Of a stretch of DNA of 64,000 nucleotides, positions 1-13,200 are shown piece after piece. Each line of letters begins with the position of its first letter. Position 1 is the stretch's first letter. Under the pieces are notes generated by a model, which worked only from the letters and a program-made list of their open reading frames with translations, was not told the origin of the DNA and did not search any database. The DNA comes from Promerops cafer (Eukaryota; Chordata; Aves; Passeriformes; Nectariniidae). The stretch is taken from NCBI GenBank assembly GCA_013398275.1, contig VZSE01001754.1, positions 1,505,140 through 1,569,139 on the forward strand. The letters run 5' to 3'. The position numbers were made by a program, and so were the translations under genes.

Positions 1-70
1 ATTACAGAATCTACCACATTTTTCACCAGTAAAATCCATGAACAGACACAAGTGCAAAGCAAAATGTCAT

Positions 71-76
71 TTTATT
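71..76 (-). terminator. Distal poly(A) signal AATAAA of FAM53A
   Basis: Canonical AATAAA on the minus strand, about 850 nt after the stop codon. Just downstream on the transcribed strand (about 38-55) is a GU-rich stretch containing TTGTGTCTGTT, as expected of a cleavage-stimulation element. This makes it the better candidate for the main 3' end. Confidence 0.6.
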
Positions 77-470
77 TAATTCAAGGACTATTTTCCTTCT
101 AGTATTGCTGAAGGGATCACCTCCTGGGGAATTGATCATTACAAAGTCCCTGTCTAAAAGTTCAAGTGCTCTTGTTGTACATTCTTTTGAAACACAGAAA
201 ACATAATGACCAAGTAGGTGGGCAGCTAGTTGCAGTTTTAGCCCACCTAAATTAGCATTGCTTCAGGCTAGAAAACAATTCAAGTAGTAAAATAATGAAA
301 AATGTTAACCTTTTAAGGTCACTACCATATTTTGATCAAAAAGTCCTGAATGTATGAAAAGAACATTTGTACATGTTATGAAGTTGTTTTTTAACCAGAC
401 ACTGTCAAAGATGGCAGTTAAGTATTTTGGACCAGTTGCCAACCAGATATTTAAGAGTTCTATCTGAAGG

Positions 471-476
471 TTTATT
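471..476 (-). terminator. Possible proximal poly(A) signal AATAAA
   Basis: AATAAA on the minus strand about 450 nt after the FAM53A stop. A short TCTGGTTGG stretch follows at about 440-452. It could give a shorter 3' UTR. The downstream element is weaker than at the distal signal. Confidence 0.35.
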
Positions 477-925
477 ACCAATTTCATTATGCAATTCACT
501 TTTCACATTAAGCTCTTTAACAAAAGCAACATAGACCCGCACCAGAATCACTGTAGACAGATTTAGTTTTATAGAATGCCCTTCTGAAAATTCGTTTCAA
601 AATAGAGATGCTTTTTTCTCCAGAACTGTAAAAGCCATAAAAATGCAAAATATTTGTTAGGAAATTTTTAATCAAAATTATTCCTTAATGTTCAAAATAA
701 CATTTAACCTCCTACTTTTGTTGTTGTTGTTGTCATCCACATATTGACCAGTAGACTAAACAGGTAACAATGGTTCACGTTTTTCCCCCACCTGAAACAT
801 TTTTTCTAACACAAGCCCAAAGATAGGCAATACAGAGATTCAGGGACATGGATTATGCATGGCAAAGGTAATCCTCTATCACTTTAATTTAGAACAATTC
901 TGATTCTAGCACACAACTTGGAGTC

Positions 926-1249
926 TCAGTTGTTTTCGATCTGCTCTAGGTCCAAGTCCCCACAGTCTAGAGGGAAGATTCCTTCTTCAGTGCTCTCACA
1001 ATCACTCGTGTCCTCGTCGCTTTCACACACTGCCTCTGCTTTCTTATAATCCCTTGTTTTGAAGCTACGTTGGCATGACCCGTGGTGCCTCCCTTCATCC
1101 AGCTGCTCTTTCATCGGGCTGGAGCCAGGGGTGATGATGTTCATAAGATCATTTGAGTCACATGGGGATGACACAATTGTCTTCATTTGTGTGTCATCAT
1201 CATCATCTTCATAGTCAAGGGAGCAAAGACTTTTGGAATTTTTTAAAGT
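926..1249 (-). CDS. FAM53A: FAM53A terminal coding exon
   Basis: Encodes residues 313-419, beginning TLKNSKSLCSLDYE, with a run of five Asp residues, a Ser/Pro stretch (ITPGSSPMKE) and the acidic end DLDLEQIENN followed by TGA at 926-928. The acceptor is TTTTTATTGCAG behind a long pyrimidine tract. The frame joins directly after Arg312. The tail with EQIENN at the extreme C-terminus is shared by FAM53 family members and fixes both identity and stop codon. The exon continues without a break into the 3' UTR. Confidence 0.95.
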   Translation of the reverse strand, partial: TLKNSKSLCSLDYEDDDDDTQMKTIVSSPCDSNDLMNIITPGSSPMKEQLDEGRHHGSCQRSFKTRDYKKAEAVCESDEDTSDCESTEEGIFPLDCGDLDLEQIENN

Positions 1250-4200
1250 CTGCAATAAAAAGAATAAAAAGAGAAACCATGACTATATTAACCATGACTG
1301 GACAGGAGGAACAGAATAAATTCTTGAAATTCTTGAATGATTTGAGTGTATGTACTCAAGAGTGCCACGTGTTTAAAGTAATCCTTGAAATGAAAAGCAT
1401 GAAGAAAGAGGAAAAATGGTATTTACTTACTACACAGTCAGGTTTTGCATGGATATTTTGCCTAGATTCCCATTTGTGAGAAAAACAGTCCCCTTTTTTA
1501 TGCAGGAAGGTCAAAAAACCTACCCTTGGTCAACTACATGAGGAAAGAGAGACACCCACCCAGTTTGCTGTATTGGGTTTCTGGCAAATCCAGAGCAGAG
1601 CATTTGGTGACACCAGCATTTAGGTCAGACAGCTGCACTGCAGCCTGGTCAACAATTAATTTCCCCTGCAGACAATGAGCCCTCAGGCACCACCTCTGTG
1701 AGACTGCCAGGACAACTGGCACATTTGGGTAATCTCAAACAGAAGAAACCCAAGCCTCTACTGGGAGCATCTTGCTTCAGAGTCAGCTTAGTTTGTCTTT
1801 CAGCTGGGTAGTGTCTGAACAAGAGCTCAGGAGCAATTCTCTTTAAATTCAAAGGATATTAAAACTAGAGGGGCACTCATCTTTATTTGTACAATGGCAA
1901 AAGAAAAGAAACATTCAGTAAATGTGCTACCTCTGTACCAGAGATAAAGGAAAAATGCCTAAGCTCCTCATGGAGCTGTAAGGGATCCTTGGCTAGAATC
2001 CAGTGAGAGCATTTAAGAAAAAAACAAATATACAGAGAGCAGAACTTAAATTTTAACAAGTGAGAAACTTCCAAATTGTGCCTCATGCAAGAACCCAGTG
2101 AGAGGAAGGTGCTCTTTTGAGAGGTGGTGAAAGACAGAATAATGTCACACTCATTTTCAGTCTCTCACTGGTTAAGTGACTCTAGTCTCACAGACGGCAA
2201 TCATTGTATTACAAGGAGATCCACAGGGAACAAGACCAACTTTCACACCCATTTCCAGCTTCCTCCCCCAATTTGTCATTTTTTAAGTATTTCATATTTG
2301 TTTATTTGAAATGGGAACATTGCAACATTCCTAGCATGCTGTATTCCAGATGCTCTTCCAGAGAACCATGTAAAGGTTCCTACTTCACCAGTGCACATCA
2401 GCACCCACATAAGGGGGCTTACCAGTATCTCTGGGTATTTTTTAAACAAATCTTCACAAATTCAGAAGAAATTTGAATTAGCCTTGTCTGTATGCAGCTG
2501 GTTAAAAGAGGAAAGCTCACTAGGGGGAGGGGATTAGCCTGATCCCTCAGGCTGATGTTACATATGGAACACCTTGCAGATAATCCCACTGCCATGCTGC
2601 AAGGTCATACAGTTCCTTGGACATACCGACATCAGACCTACACAGAAAGCTCACTGGAGGGGAAGTTCAGGTAAAGGTAAAAAGCAGAGCACTCAGGGTT
2701 TGGAGCTCAGTCACAGCACAGGCAGGCTGAGGGTGATCAGCAGCACTGGGATGGGATGGTGGCCCCATCACTGGTACCCCTCCATAGGGAAGGCACTGCA
2801 GCAGCATTCCCTGAGCCTGCACATTTAACACACCAATGCAACACACATTTCTCTACTGATCACAGGTTTGTTTTGCTCTTCCCATGCTCAAACAGCTTTC
2901 ATATCTCACAACATACATTAGATGATTAGTTAACAAGTCATACATTTCCAGCCAGAAAGATCTATAAGGGATAATCTAGTTTGTTTGAACAAGCAAGACC
3001 TCATCTAGGAGCTGATTTATTTAACTCCAAGGTCTGCATCCAAAGGTGAGCTCTCAGGAAAAAAAAGTACTGCTGGTCGTAGCTCTGTCAGGAGGAATTC
3101 AAAATCTTTGTTAGCCATGGTTAAAGCCCATATCCAATTCTGCATGTGACTAGCACCAACAAAATAGATAACCTTGCATGATCAGAAAGATTTCTATTTT
3201 CAAATTTCACTCCCCTGTGAAAACAGTTTTGGTATAATACACATTCCTGTTTTCAAAATGCTTCCATATAGCTCACTTACAGCTTATTCAAGTAGAAACA
3301 TTTGAGAACATTTGAGTTTCTTTCTATGACTAACAGGTACAAATTTCTGTCATATTTACTTAAAAGTAAACCAGTATATTTTAAAAGTAAAACACATTAA
3401 AGTATATTTTAATCTTAAATCTATCTCATTGTTTTGAAAAACACAACAAGATATGTTCTATCTCCATATAGGGGACAATATTTTCAGTTCTTTAAACTTA
3501 TAGTAGGTACTGGGAAGGAAAGGAACCAAATAAAGAGAAGCTTTGAAAGTTCTGCTTTCAGTGCTTTAGAAAGGAATTCCTGAGTCCCCCTTCAAAATAT
3601 CTTTTATTCAATTTACTGCTAGAAATTAATCCAACCACACAGCTGTCTTTCTAGAAGGTTTGTGTACATAAATGGAAAATTGCCTGTTAGCTGTACTGTG
3701 CTGAAGCCACTTGAATGGGAACTTTTAGCCGGTTTCAACACAACAGCAAGTGCATTCAACTGGTTCTTTGTTCACCCACTTGTCACAACCTCACCAAACT
3801 AAAAATAGGTGGATTTATTATCTCGCAGCACAATCCAGCTCCTTTCACAAAGCAAAAGGTAGAAATTGCAATGCATTCAGGCCCTCTGAACTGCAGCTTT
3901 CCATGTTACACTGGTACAGTACCACACCTTTCAAGAACAATTGTGCTCAGTGGGGAGCCTGCGAGTACTTGCTCAATGGTCCTCATTTTATAAAGGATGC
4001 TGGACTAGCAAGACAAAAGAGTCCACAGTTGGCAATGGATAGAACTCAATCAGCTAGAAGTATTCTTTTGTGTGATGGAAAAAAAGGAAAAAAAAACACC
4101 CCTCAGTTTTAAAAGAAGTGAGGCGATAAAATGTCTGAATATTAAGAAAAAAACCCCAACTTTGTACCAAAAACAATGGTGGGGAAGGAAATAAAAGAAA

Positions 4201-7200
4201 TCTCTCTAGACCCTTGCCATACAAAGCAAACAAGAAAGGCCCAGAGCAGCTTGAAAGGAAGCTAATGTCTGTACTCTTTATTAAACCTTCAGCTCAGAAA
4301 CTCATAATACATCACTTTCCAAATATAAGAAGCAATAAAAAGGTTGTTTTTGTTTTACTAACAAAACTAGAGCATTTGCTACAGTAGTCAAGGGAAAAAA
4401 TAAGACATTTATGTGCATGAAAACCTAGTGTATAATGGGAGCAGCAGTTCTCATGCTTCTCCCCCAAGCCCCCATCATCCTCCAAGTCCACCCCTCTGCT
4501 TTGAGTGGGGCTGAAGATCCAGCTGCTCTGAAGAGGTGCAGCTGCAGCAGCTGGCACACACTGAGGAGCAGAGGAAGCCTGAAACCACCACAAGCCTTCA
4601 GCCCACCCTACTGCTTTCTCAGCACCAGTTATCACCACGGGATGGGCTGCCCCCTGAAGTCACAGGCTTAGGAGGAGAGGGAATTCATCAGACTAAGCAG
4701 ACTGCTTATTTGCTTGCTTCCTGTCCCATCCTGAGACTTTTGCCTATGATGGCTTTAAGACTGCTGCTTTAAGACTGGCACACAGGATTTCTTCACTGTT
4801 AAGGTCTCTCTACCAGTAATATGAAATACGTGGATGGTGCAGTGGTCCTCATGATGAGGAGATTCTGGAATTTCCTGGAGTATCAGCATCCAATCAAAGA
4901 GCAAAACACTGAAGTAGCAGAACCCAAGCATGGAGCAACATGTGGCTTTTTGTTCCTTCCCTGTATCTAGCCAGTTGATGGAGATGGGGCAAGTTAGATA
5001 GGCTGCACTTCTCCCTTTGAGAGCTTCATGGGTCCTTACTTCACTTCCTTGAATTATGTTTCCTGTAGATTAGTGAGACTGGCTCAAAAAATGCCTTTAC
5101 TGATGGTAACTCATAGTTAAACTTCAGAAGCACCACAAACAGCACAATGCATTTGTGTCTCAGACACCAGCCTGTCCCCAAAGAGGTCACAGTTGAGTCT
5201 CAGCAACAACAAAACCCAACCATGGTAAAAATTCATTATTTGAAGAGATTCCATTCAGTGAAGCTAAGGGGGAGGCTTAAGGAAGGACTTTGTAAGAACT
5301 GACAGAACAGCCTGGTGCTGAGCAGCTCTCAATCACCCTGAGAACAAAGCATCACCTGGCTGACATCACATCCAACCACACACAGATGTGAAGGGGGTCT
5401 CTCTCTGTAAACTGAATTTTCACTTCATGCACCTAATTACTTACATTAATACCTTCACCTGTGATGACCCAAGTTGGAGATACATGTACAGTGTCTACTG
5501 TAAATGATTAGCAATGTCAACTGGTTGTATAGATTAAAAAACATCCCATCACAGTCCTAATCCCTGCATCTTCTACTATACATGAAGTGAAAAATAGTAA
5601 GAAAAAATGCTGTGTTTATGTAACAAACTATTAATCTTTCTGTAGAGTAAATCTCTTGACATTTGACTCTGACTTTTCTGTCTTGAATTGCACTGAGCAT
5701 TTGTGAACACTCCAGTGTTTGCAGATAACCTTTGCTTTCAAGAAACTTGCAGCTGAATAGAAATGCTGCTTCACTGGTACAAAGTGGCGCTGACAGGACA
5801 AAAAAACAATATAGTATTCTACATGATGTTATCTGCTTAAGGCTTGCTAATGCACTAGAAGTTAAACACCAAAGTTAAGGAGGAAAGAATCTCTCCCTGT
5901 TCAAACAAGAAATTAAAAGGTATAGAAATACATTAGATTTTATAATTCAAGTGTCTAGGAAAATACTTCAGGTCCAAAACCATTGCAGATTTTTAAGTTA
6001 TGCATTTGAAGTAAATCAAAAGAGCCGTAATTATTTTTCTTGCGCCAGTTAAAAAACAAGTAGTGAACAAAAACATTTCTATTTATGTATTATGTAGAAA
6101 CCATCCAATCCCAAGAAAATTCCTGACATCTTCATGGGCAAAATCAAATCTCTGTTCAAATTGATTTAGGAACCAAAGATGCTCTGCAGTTTTTTAGCTC
6201 TGCAGTTATCCCTCATTTTCCTGGAAATCTGACATGTACTTTTATATATTAAAAAGGCAATGTTTATGTCATCATCTATAGCTAGTAATCAGAAAAGAAC
6301 TGGAATACTGGATATGAATGAGAAAGAGCAAACAGGCTCTAACATTCTGCCATGTAATTAGACACTGAACTATAATAACCATTCCTTCCAGCAGAGAAAG
6401 AATTAATGCTGCAATTCTTGTAGTCAAATAAGGTAAAACTCTATTTGCAATGCCAAAGACCCAGATAAAAATCAATACAAGCTGACAGCAATACACAACA
6501 ATATGGCTACAACTTGAAATGACAATTGTTCAGTGCTTTGTCTCTGCTCTATCTTCAAAGATTATTTCAATTTTTTTAGATGTAGGTGCCCAGGAAGGGA
6601 AGGAAACTGCCATCAACTCATTTCACATCAGATGCTAAACAGCATCATGATGTAACAGGCTTTCATCTCCCACTAACCAGACTGTTCTAGATTTAAGCGT
6701 GCAGTTTTCTGGTGTAGTCTACCATGGAAGTTGATCTATTTATTGGCCTAGATATTTATGCTCATATTCTAAATTGTGCCACAGTATCCTTATATGTTTT
6801 GTTCATAATCTGCAAGAACCTGTGATTTAATTCGGCTATTTAGTGCTATTAGTTGAAAAAAATAGTATGACCTAAAGAAATACTTAAGTGAAATGCTGAA
6901 TTTATCTAACTATGCTCAGATATACCAGAATACAAGGCTGCTCATTGTGTGAAATAACTGAGGAAAGACTACTGGAACCATTAAAGTCTCCAAGTGAGAA
7001 AAATAAAATGCACAGAGACTGGGGGACAGGAGGGGAAATTGGAGTTCAGTTCCCTGACTGAACAACACTGCACCCACACAGGGTCCCCAGCACTGGTGAG
7101 GGGATTTCAGACCTCAGGCACTGCAGCCTTCAGAGCTGTAAAGCTACTCACCTAGCTAGGAAACTTGCAGGACCCAATCAACATCACTGCTATCACACCA

Positions 7201-10200
7201 CGATCCAAACAGTCAAGTTGGAGGCACGGCAGATCCCAAATACATCAGGGATTACGAACAGCATGGATTGAGTTCAACCCAAACACCTACTCCCCCTTGC
7301 CCCAAACTCAGACTTAAAAATCACCCATCGTGGGCACTGCACCTATGATACTAAACTTCACACTCAAACTAAATATCCTCTCAAACAAAGTATCTTTTCC
7401 TTTTCCTTTTCATGGTTGCCTGAGATGATCTGAACAACTGAGAGCATCCCCAGCCCCCCCTCAGAGCTATCAGCTCGCCCCTCTCATGGCTTACAGAGTA
7501 CACTCAGTGAAGTTCCAACATTAAGTAACATAAGAAACTAATGAATTTAAGCAGATTAAAGACAAGTTTGTGAGCCTAAAAGGGTTTAAACTGAATTTAA
7601 GCAGCCAAGCCACTACTGCCATTTTGCAGTTATTCCTTTAAAAATTAAATTTTGGCTGGATAGGGCAATTTAGTGCTGGAAAGTCAGTGCTGGAGTTTAG
7701 CAGCCTCTGCAAGTTCAGGACCATTCATCTCAGGGGTTAACCTTTGTTTGCTTTTAAAGACATATTGAAAGCTAAGCAAGTTAATGCAGTACTTACTGTA
7801 ATACAATCAAGAATATGATTCAACACTAGTGCCAACATGGAGAAGGTGAACATATATAGCAATTTTCCCCCTTTATAAAGCCCAGACCAACATTAAACCA
7901 CATTTTTAAAAGTTTACAGTATGGAATTTTAATCAAGATATTAGCCTCTTAGATTTTCTAATTCAGTGGATTTGTGAACTGCAACCTTTTACCTTCCCTG
8001 TCTGAGTAAGTATAAACCATGCAAGCTTCTATTGTAAGAATGTGGAATTATACTCTACAAACATCACGCCTACTGGTTTCACCTCATGTAATTAAGCAGA
8101 GAAAGTTTCAGCTATTCTTAGGACCCATCCAGCAGGCACCTGCAGATGCTATGAATTATGCCATTAGTTACAACAGAGGGGGCTCACACAGAGGATTTAA
8201 CTCTTCTGAAGTGACTAATAATCAATACAGTGCCAAAGTGGAACACAGTGACATTGCATTGTTCAGCTGAAAAATACAGTACAAGGCTTGGGCCAGGGAG
8301 AAGGAGGTTTGAGCCAAATAGGACAATTCCTAGACAGAGCAACAGTGTTCATCTGAAATGCACACATGCATTAAAAGAGAGGTTTCTTCAAAGGCAAAGA
8401 AGCACCACAGAAAAAAAAACTATTCCAAAGGGCACTGAAAGAGCAGGGAAAGGGCCTGGATGATGGGTGCTTGCTCTGGTCTTGCTTCAACAACAGCTGC
8501 AGTCAGGGATCTCTGCAGTACCACAGAAATTCTTCTGCCTTAATGAAAACTACTGTCTTTGTACACCTTCATCCAGATTATTTTCCTACTCACTGCTTGA
8601 CTCTAAGCACATCTCTATTATGGATAGTGAATTTATTCACCTTATGGATAGACTGAAGAGCTGGACAATATGGAATTGGGTCTCTACTGTGCTTGAGCTG
8701 TGTAAGCTCAAGAGGCTTTGGTCTGGCGAATCCAATCAGCCAGCAGCACTAACGAGCAATGGTGTGATGAACAAACAGCTGTACCACTTGTGTGCATACA
8801 GGGATGATAAACACATCAGGTTTTGTTGTAGAGGACACAGAGGGAAACAATGTAAGCACATGCTCACTCCCAGCAGAATTGATTCATGCTTTGCCAGAGT
8901 CATTCCCTCTTTTCCCATTCAAGAACTATTACCTCTCCTTTCAGAAAGAAAACAGGCTGCAGAAGCAAGAAACAACTTAAACTGTGTATTACCATCTTCC
9001 TCAGTAATATGACAAAATAATTTTATGAAGGCTTACCTTAAATCAAATCTAATTAATACAGATGAAAGATGCATCTAGTTTTGGACTGGGAAATAAGAAA
9101 GCATGCACACATCATTAACATGAGCTACACACACATCCCTGAACAGAAACACAGGCACAAAAGGAGCAGCACAAGAAAACTGCTTAACAAGACTATGATT
9201 GCTTGCAGTACCATCTCTCAGTGTTCAGCATTCAGGATCCAAAAACAAAGACCACCCTGGGTAGTCAAAGCCTTCTGATGTATTATTCCCCTGACAGAAG
9301 AATTAACAGACTACAATCAGCTCTGAAACAACATAAACAAAAAAGTTACCTCCAACCCCAGGAGTTCTAGTAAGTTTCTCAGTTTCTAACTAGATACATT
9401 TAGACAAGAAGAGAAAAGGCCGTTTTTCTACAAAACTCCAAATAAAAAGTGACATTTCAAAGTTTGCTTTGCCATGCCAAACTCTACTTTCAAGTAACAA
9501 GGTTTAAGTTGACTGATTATGCACTGGAGTAACACAGGACAGGATTTGACCCTTGTGGCTTCAAAACATGACCATATTGGCTTCATTTCCTGCCATTTAT
9601 GTGTCATCTATTTTTATAGAGAAGTTCTATTCCTGAGAAGTTTAGCCAAGGTCTTATTCCTTCATGACTTTGCTATGAGCTGCAAACAATTACTTTAACA
9701 ACTGAATCACATATGCACTGATTGCTGCAGCGTACATCCATGTACCAACTTCTCTTAAAATTCCTGCATGTTCTCTTTCCATTTTATTTTTATCCTCAGG
9801 TCCAATATTAAGTGGATGTGATGGGTCAAACTTAGGATAAATTAGAGAAGTAAACCCCAAATCCTGATTCCAATGCTGCCCTCATTAGTTACTGACAGAT
9901 GTCAGACTCACCTATATTATTGCGTTATGCTGGAACTCCATCATAACTAGCATTTTAAGGGATTCTATAATTGGGCCATAAAGTTCACTTCTGCCAGGGG
10001 AGGGGGATGGGGAGAAAAAAAGGAAAAACTACCCCATCAGCTTGGGAACAGTTCCCCCTTCTACAAACCAATTTTCCACTACAGAAATACTTGTCCAAAA
10101 CAAAGCCCTAAGATCTCGCTATGCAAGTGCACAGAGGGACACATGGGCACAGACACACACAGACAAAGCACAAGTGCTGCTATGCATCTTTAGCTCAGCT

Positions 10201-13200
10201 CAATACAAAACCCACTGTTTTGCATTGAAAATTTAACAGTAAATTCTTACCGCTAATTATTTCCAGGGACAAGTTAAATTGAACACAATGCAGTGTGTAC
10301 CAGAGATTGAAGGTGAATAGTGCAAGGACTGCATTTTTCTAGTTCAGTATTTGATTTTGGACTATTTCAACATCTTGGAAATAATGTGGTTCAGGAAGCA
10401 AACCTGACATTAAGTGACAAGACTGCTATATATTTTTAATACTAAATCAACTTATACTAAAACTTCTGTTTGATAAATAAAATTCAGACAAGTTTGTTTA
10501 TTGGTTCAAATACCAAAGCTGACAACATGTCAGCAGTTGATGCTAAGTGTGTTTTTTTTTAAAAGTCAGGAAACCATACATGTGGTCCTTTATCCTTCAG
10601 TGTAATACATGTTTTAAAACACATCACACCAAGTCAGAGGAGAACCAAAGTATACACAACTTGTCTAAGGCAGAGTCAACACTCATATTCTTAAAACACT
10701 GAGGTAACACTAAAACTGAGCTCAATCTCTCACTGTTTTCCTCTATTTTGTAGTAAACCCAGAATCTGCATGAAAAAGCTGCAACATTCAAAAAAACTGT
10801 ACATTCAATTATTACATGTGCTTTGTTTTAAAGATGAGGATCTGTTTATGCTACCCCAGCTTGCAAACTTGCTAGTATACCATGAAGGCCTTTTGAGTTT
10901 TAGTCACATGGTTACTAATATAATGAAAACTGAAATCAGGAAACTTACCAGAAGTCTCATTTATTTAAAATTCTTTTTCTACTAATACTTAAGTTTTATT
11001 GCAAAGCACAAGTCATCAGAATAAAAATAAATGAGTACTTTGAAATATAGAAACAGATGAGCTATTTGATTATCTGCAGCTCACCTTAACACTAAACCAT
11101 CGCCTCCCAGATCACTTATGCAGAAAATATCTCCTTATTAACTATATTCCATTAGAAGTTGCATCTAACAGCAACTTAAGAACAAACTTCTCTTCAATTT
11201 TTATGTATCTGAAAAAACATGTAAACAAGTCAATATTTCCCATCCTAATGGAAAAATTGACATCACTAAGTGATGCAGAGAAATTCCCATCAGTTCATTT
11301 TCACAGGCTTGAGATCTCTTGTTCTGCTTTTATCACACCTAGGCACCAGTGCATACATGCAGCAGGAACTGATCAATGCAATGCAAGACTAACAAAAGAC
11401 CAAGTGACAGTTAAATTTAAGACTTTTCCAAGTAATTTTAATAAACCTCTCTGCAGAGAAAAGCCTCAGATGAATCAACCTGGTTTAAGGTCTCTTTTAG
11501 ATGATGACGCATCAAGTCAGAAAGTGACTGTCAAAAAGCAAGGGAAGTTTCATAACAGATAACAGTATGGAAAAACAAAGTCTAGTTTCAGAGTTAAGTC
11601 ACAGCATTCAAGTACCACAAAAATGTACTAATGTATTAATTTGATTAACATGTTATTACAAAAATACTGAATATTTAAAGAACCCTCGCCCTGAATTACC
11701 CTGAGTTAAATTCAAAGATGTACAACTTCTTTTTCTAATAAATTTTAGAAGATTACACAGGGATTTTATTTGTGGCCAAAAAATCTGGAAAAAGTTCCCG
11801 TATCAATGATGAAACACTATTCCACACTTCTGCTAGCCATCATCTCCTGCAATTCAGAGCACAGAAAAAAAATAATTTAATCCCCTGCCACCTGCCAAAA
11901 CCCAGATGGTAAAACCTGAGAAAAGTGCTCTCACCTCTCTTTAAACCCTCTGGTGCAGCTTAGGCACATTAAGTGCAAAGTACCCTATATTTAACACTGA
12001 ACCATAGCTCTTAACTCAGTATTGTTTTCCAAAGAACATCACCAATAATTTTAGCATAATCCAATTTTCTGATGGGGTAAGTAGTAATTAAAAAAGAAAT
12101 ATCCACAGCTGGCTGAAACCTGCCATGGGAGTCAATAGATGGCCCCTTTCTTTTCTCATAATGTCAAATGCAGCTGGTCTGGTACTCATTAGCTCTTTCA
12201 GCAACAAATACTTATTGTACATACAGGAACTTGCAAGAAAGGAAAAGCAACTCTGCAGCAGATATTTAGCTGCCTCCTCTTCTTCTCAGCACGTTGCTTC
12301 CAGGAAAGTACCATAAACACACATGCAGAGCTGACTGCAGGTATGGCAAAGCAACAGAGCGATGAGCAGATCTGGGTATCTGCAAGACATTTGTTACAGA
12401 ATCCATTCACAACAGAGGGGAAAACCTCCATCCTTAATGAGATTTCCTTTTCTTCACTCTCCTCAGGGCTTATACTCCCTCGCTGTTAGAGCACAGGGAA
12501 CCTCCAGCACAAGGGCTCACTTCATTAAATGCCATTTTGGGCCTAATTTCACATTGTGACCCACTCTGCCGAGGCAAAGAAAGCAAAACGCCAGATGCTC
12601 CCTGTGCCTGCTACCTCAGCAGTGTTTCATTCACTGCTCCAAAAAACTTCCAGGCATCCATTCAAAACCAAGTACCCCCAGCCTGCTCTGTCCTGTCACA
12701 GGACAAAGTGCTGGCTTGTCTTCAGCTCACTTTTGATGCTTGCCTATCATCTCCCAGCCCAGCCTACTCCTATCTCCTTTCCTTCTTCCCAAGCCTGCTG
12801 GAATTTGAACTTTAAATGGACGCCCTCCATGGCAACAATAGATAAAAAAGGAGCCTTTGATTGTTCATGCGTTGCAGAAAAGAAAGGAGGAGATTCATCC
12901 TGGCTGCGACCTAGCAGAAACTCATCAAGCACAGCTCCCCTTCCATTGCAATGGGATGCCTGAGCCTGTAGCTACTCATTCAAGCTCCTTGTGTCTATGC
13001 TTCTGTTCAAAGAGGATGAATTCTTCAGGTTTCCCCTATTAAGGAATTAAATGTTGATCCTGTGAATGAAGGGCAGCACCAAGCTTGGAAAGCTGCCAAA
13101 AGGTTCTGTAACACTCAGCAGTTTGGAGTTAATTCAATACTTATTGATACCTAGCAGGATTTATAGCTGCATTATTTATAAGGGGGGAATCACAGAGCCA

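Larger units (their letters stand above)
45..925 (-). other. FAM53A: FAM53A 3' UTR
   Basis: About 870-880 nt of AT-rich sequence after the TGA. It holds a short (CAA)n run on the transcribed strand (717-733 in plus coordinates reads as TTG repeats) and several ATTTA-type AU motifs. The 3' end is inferred from the distal AATAAA at 71-76, so cleavage would fall at about 45-60. No ORF in this stretch resembles a protein. Confidence 0.7.

Noticed and set aside
9997..10012. G-rich stretch considered as a quadruplex
   Set aside because: Only three runs of four or more G in close spacing; a fourth run is missing.
12362..12963. Overlapping plus-strand frames of 65-135 codons
   Set aside because: Several frames open at once over a locally GC-richer stretch; no recognisable protein and no consistent exon chain.
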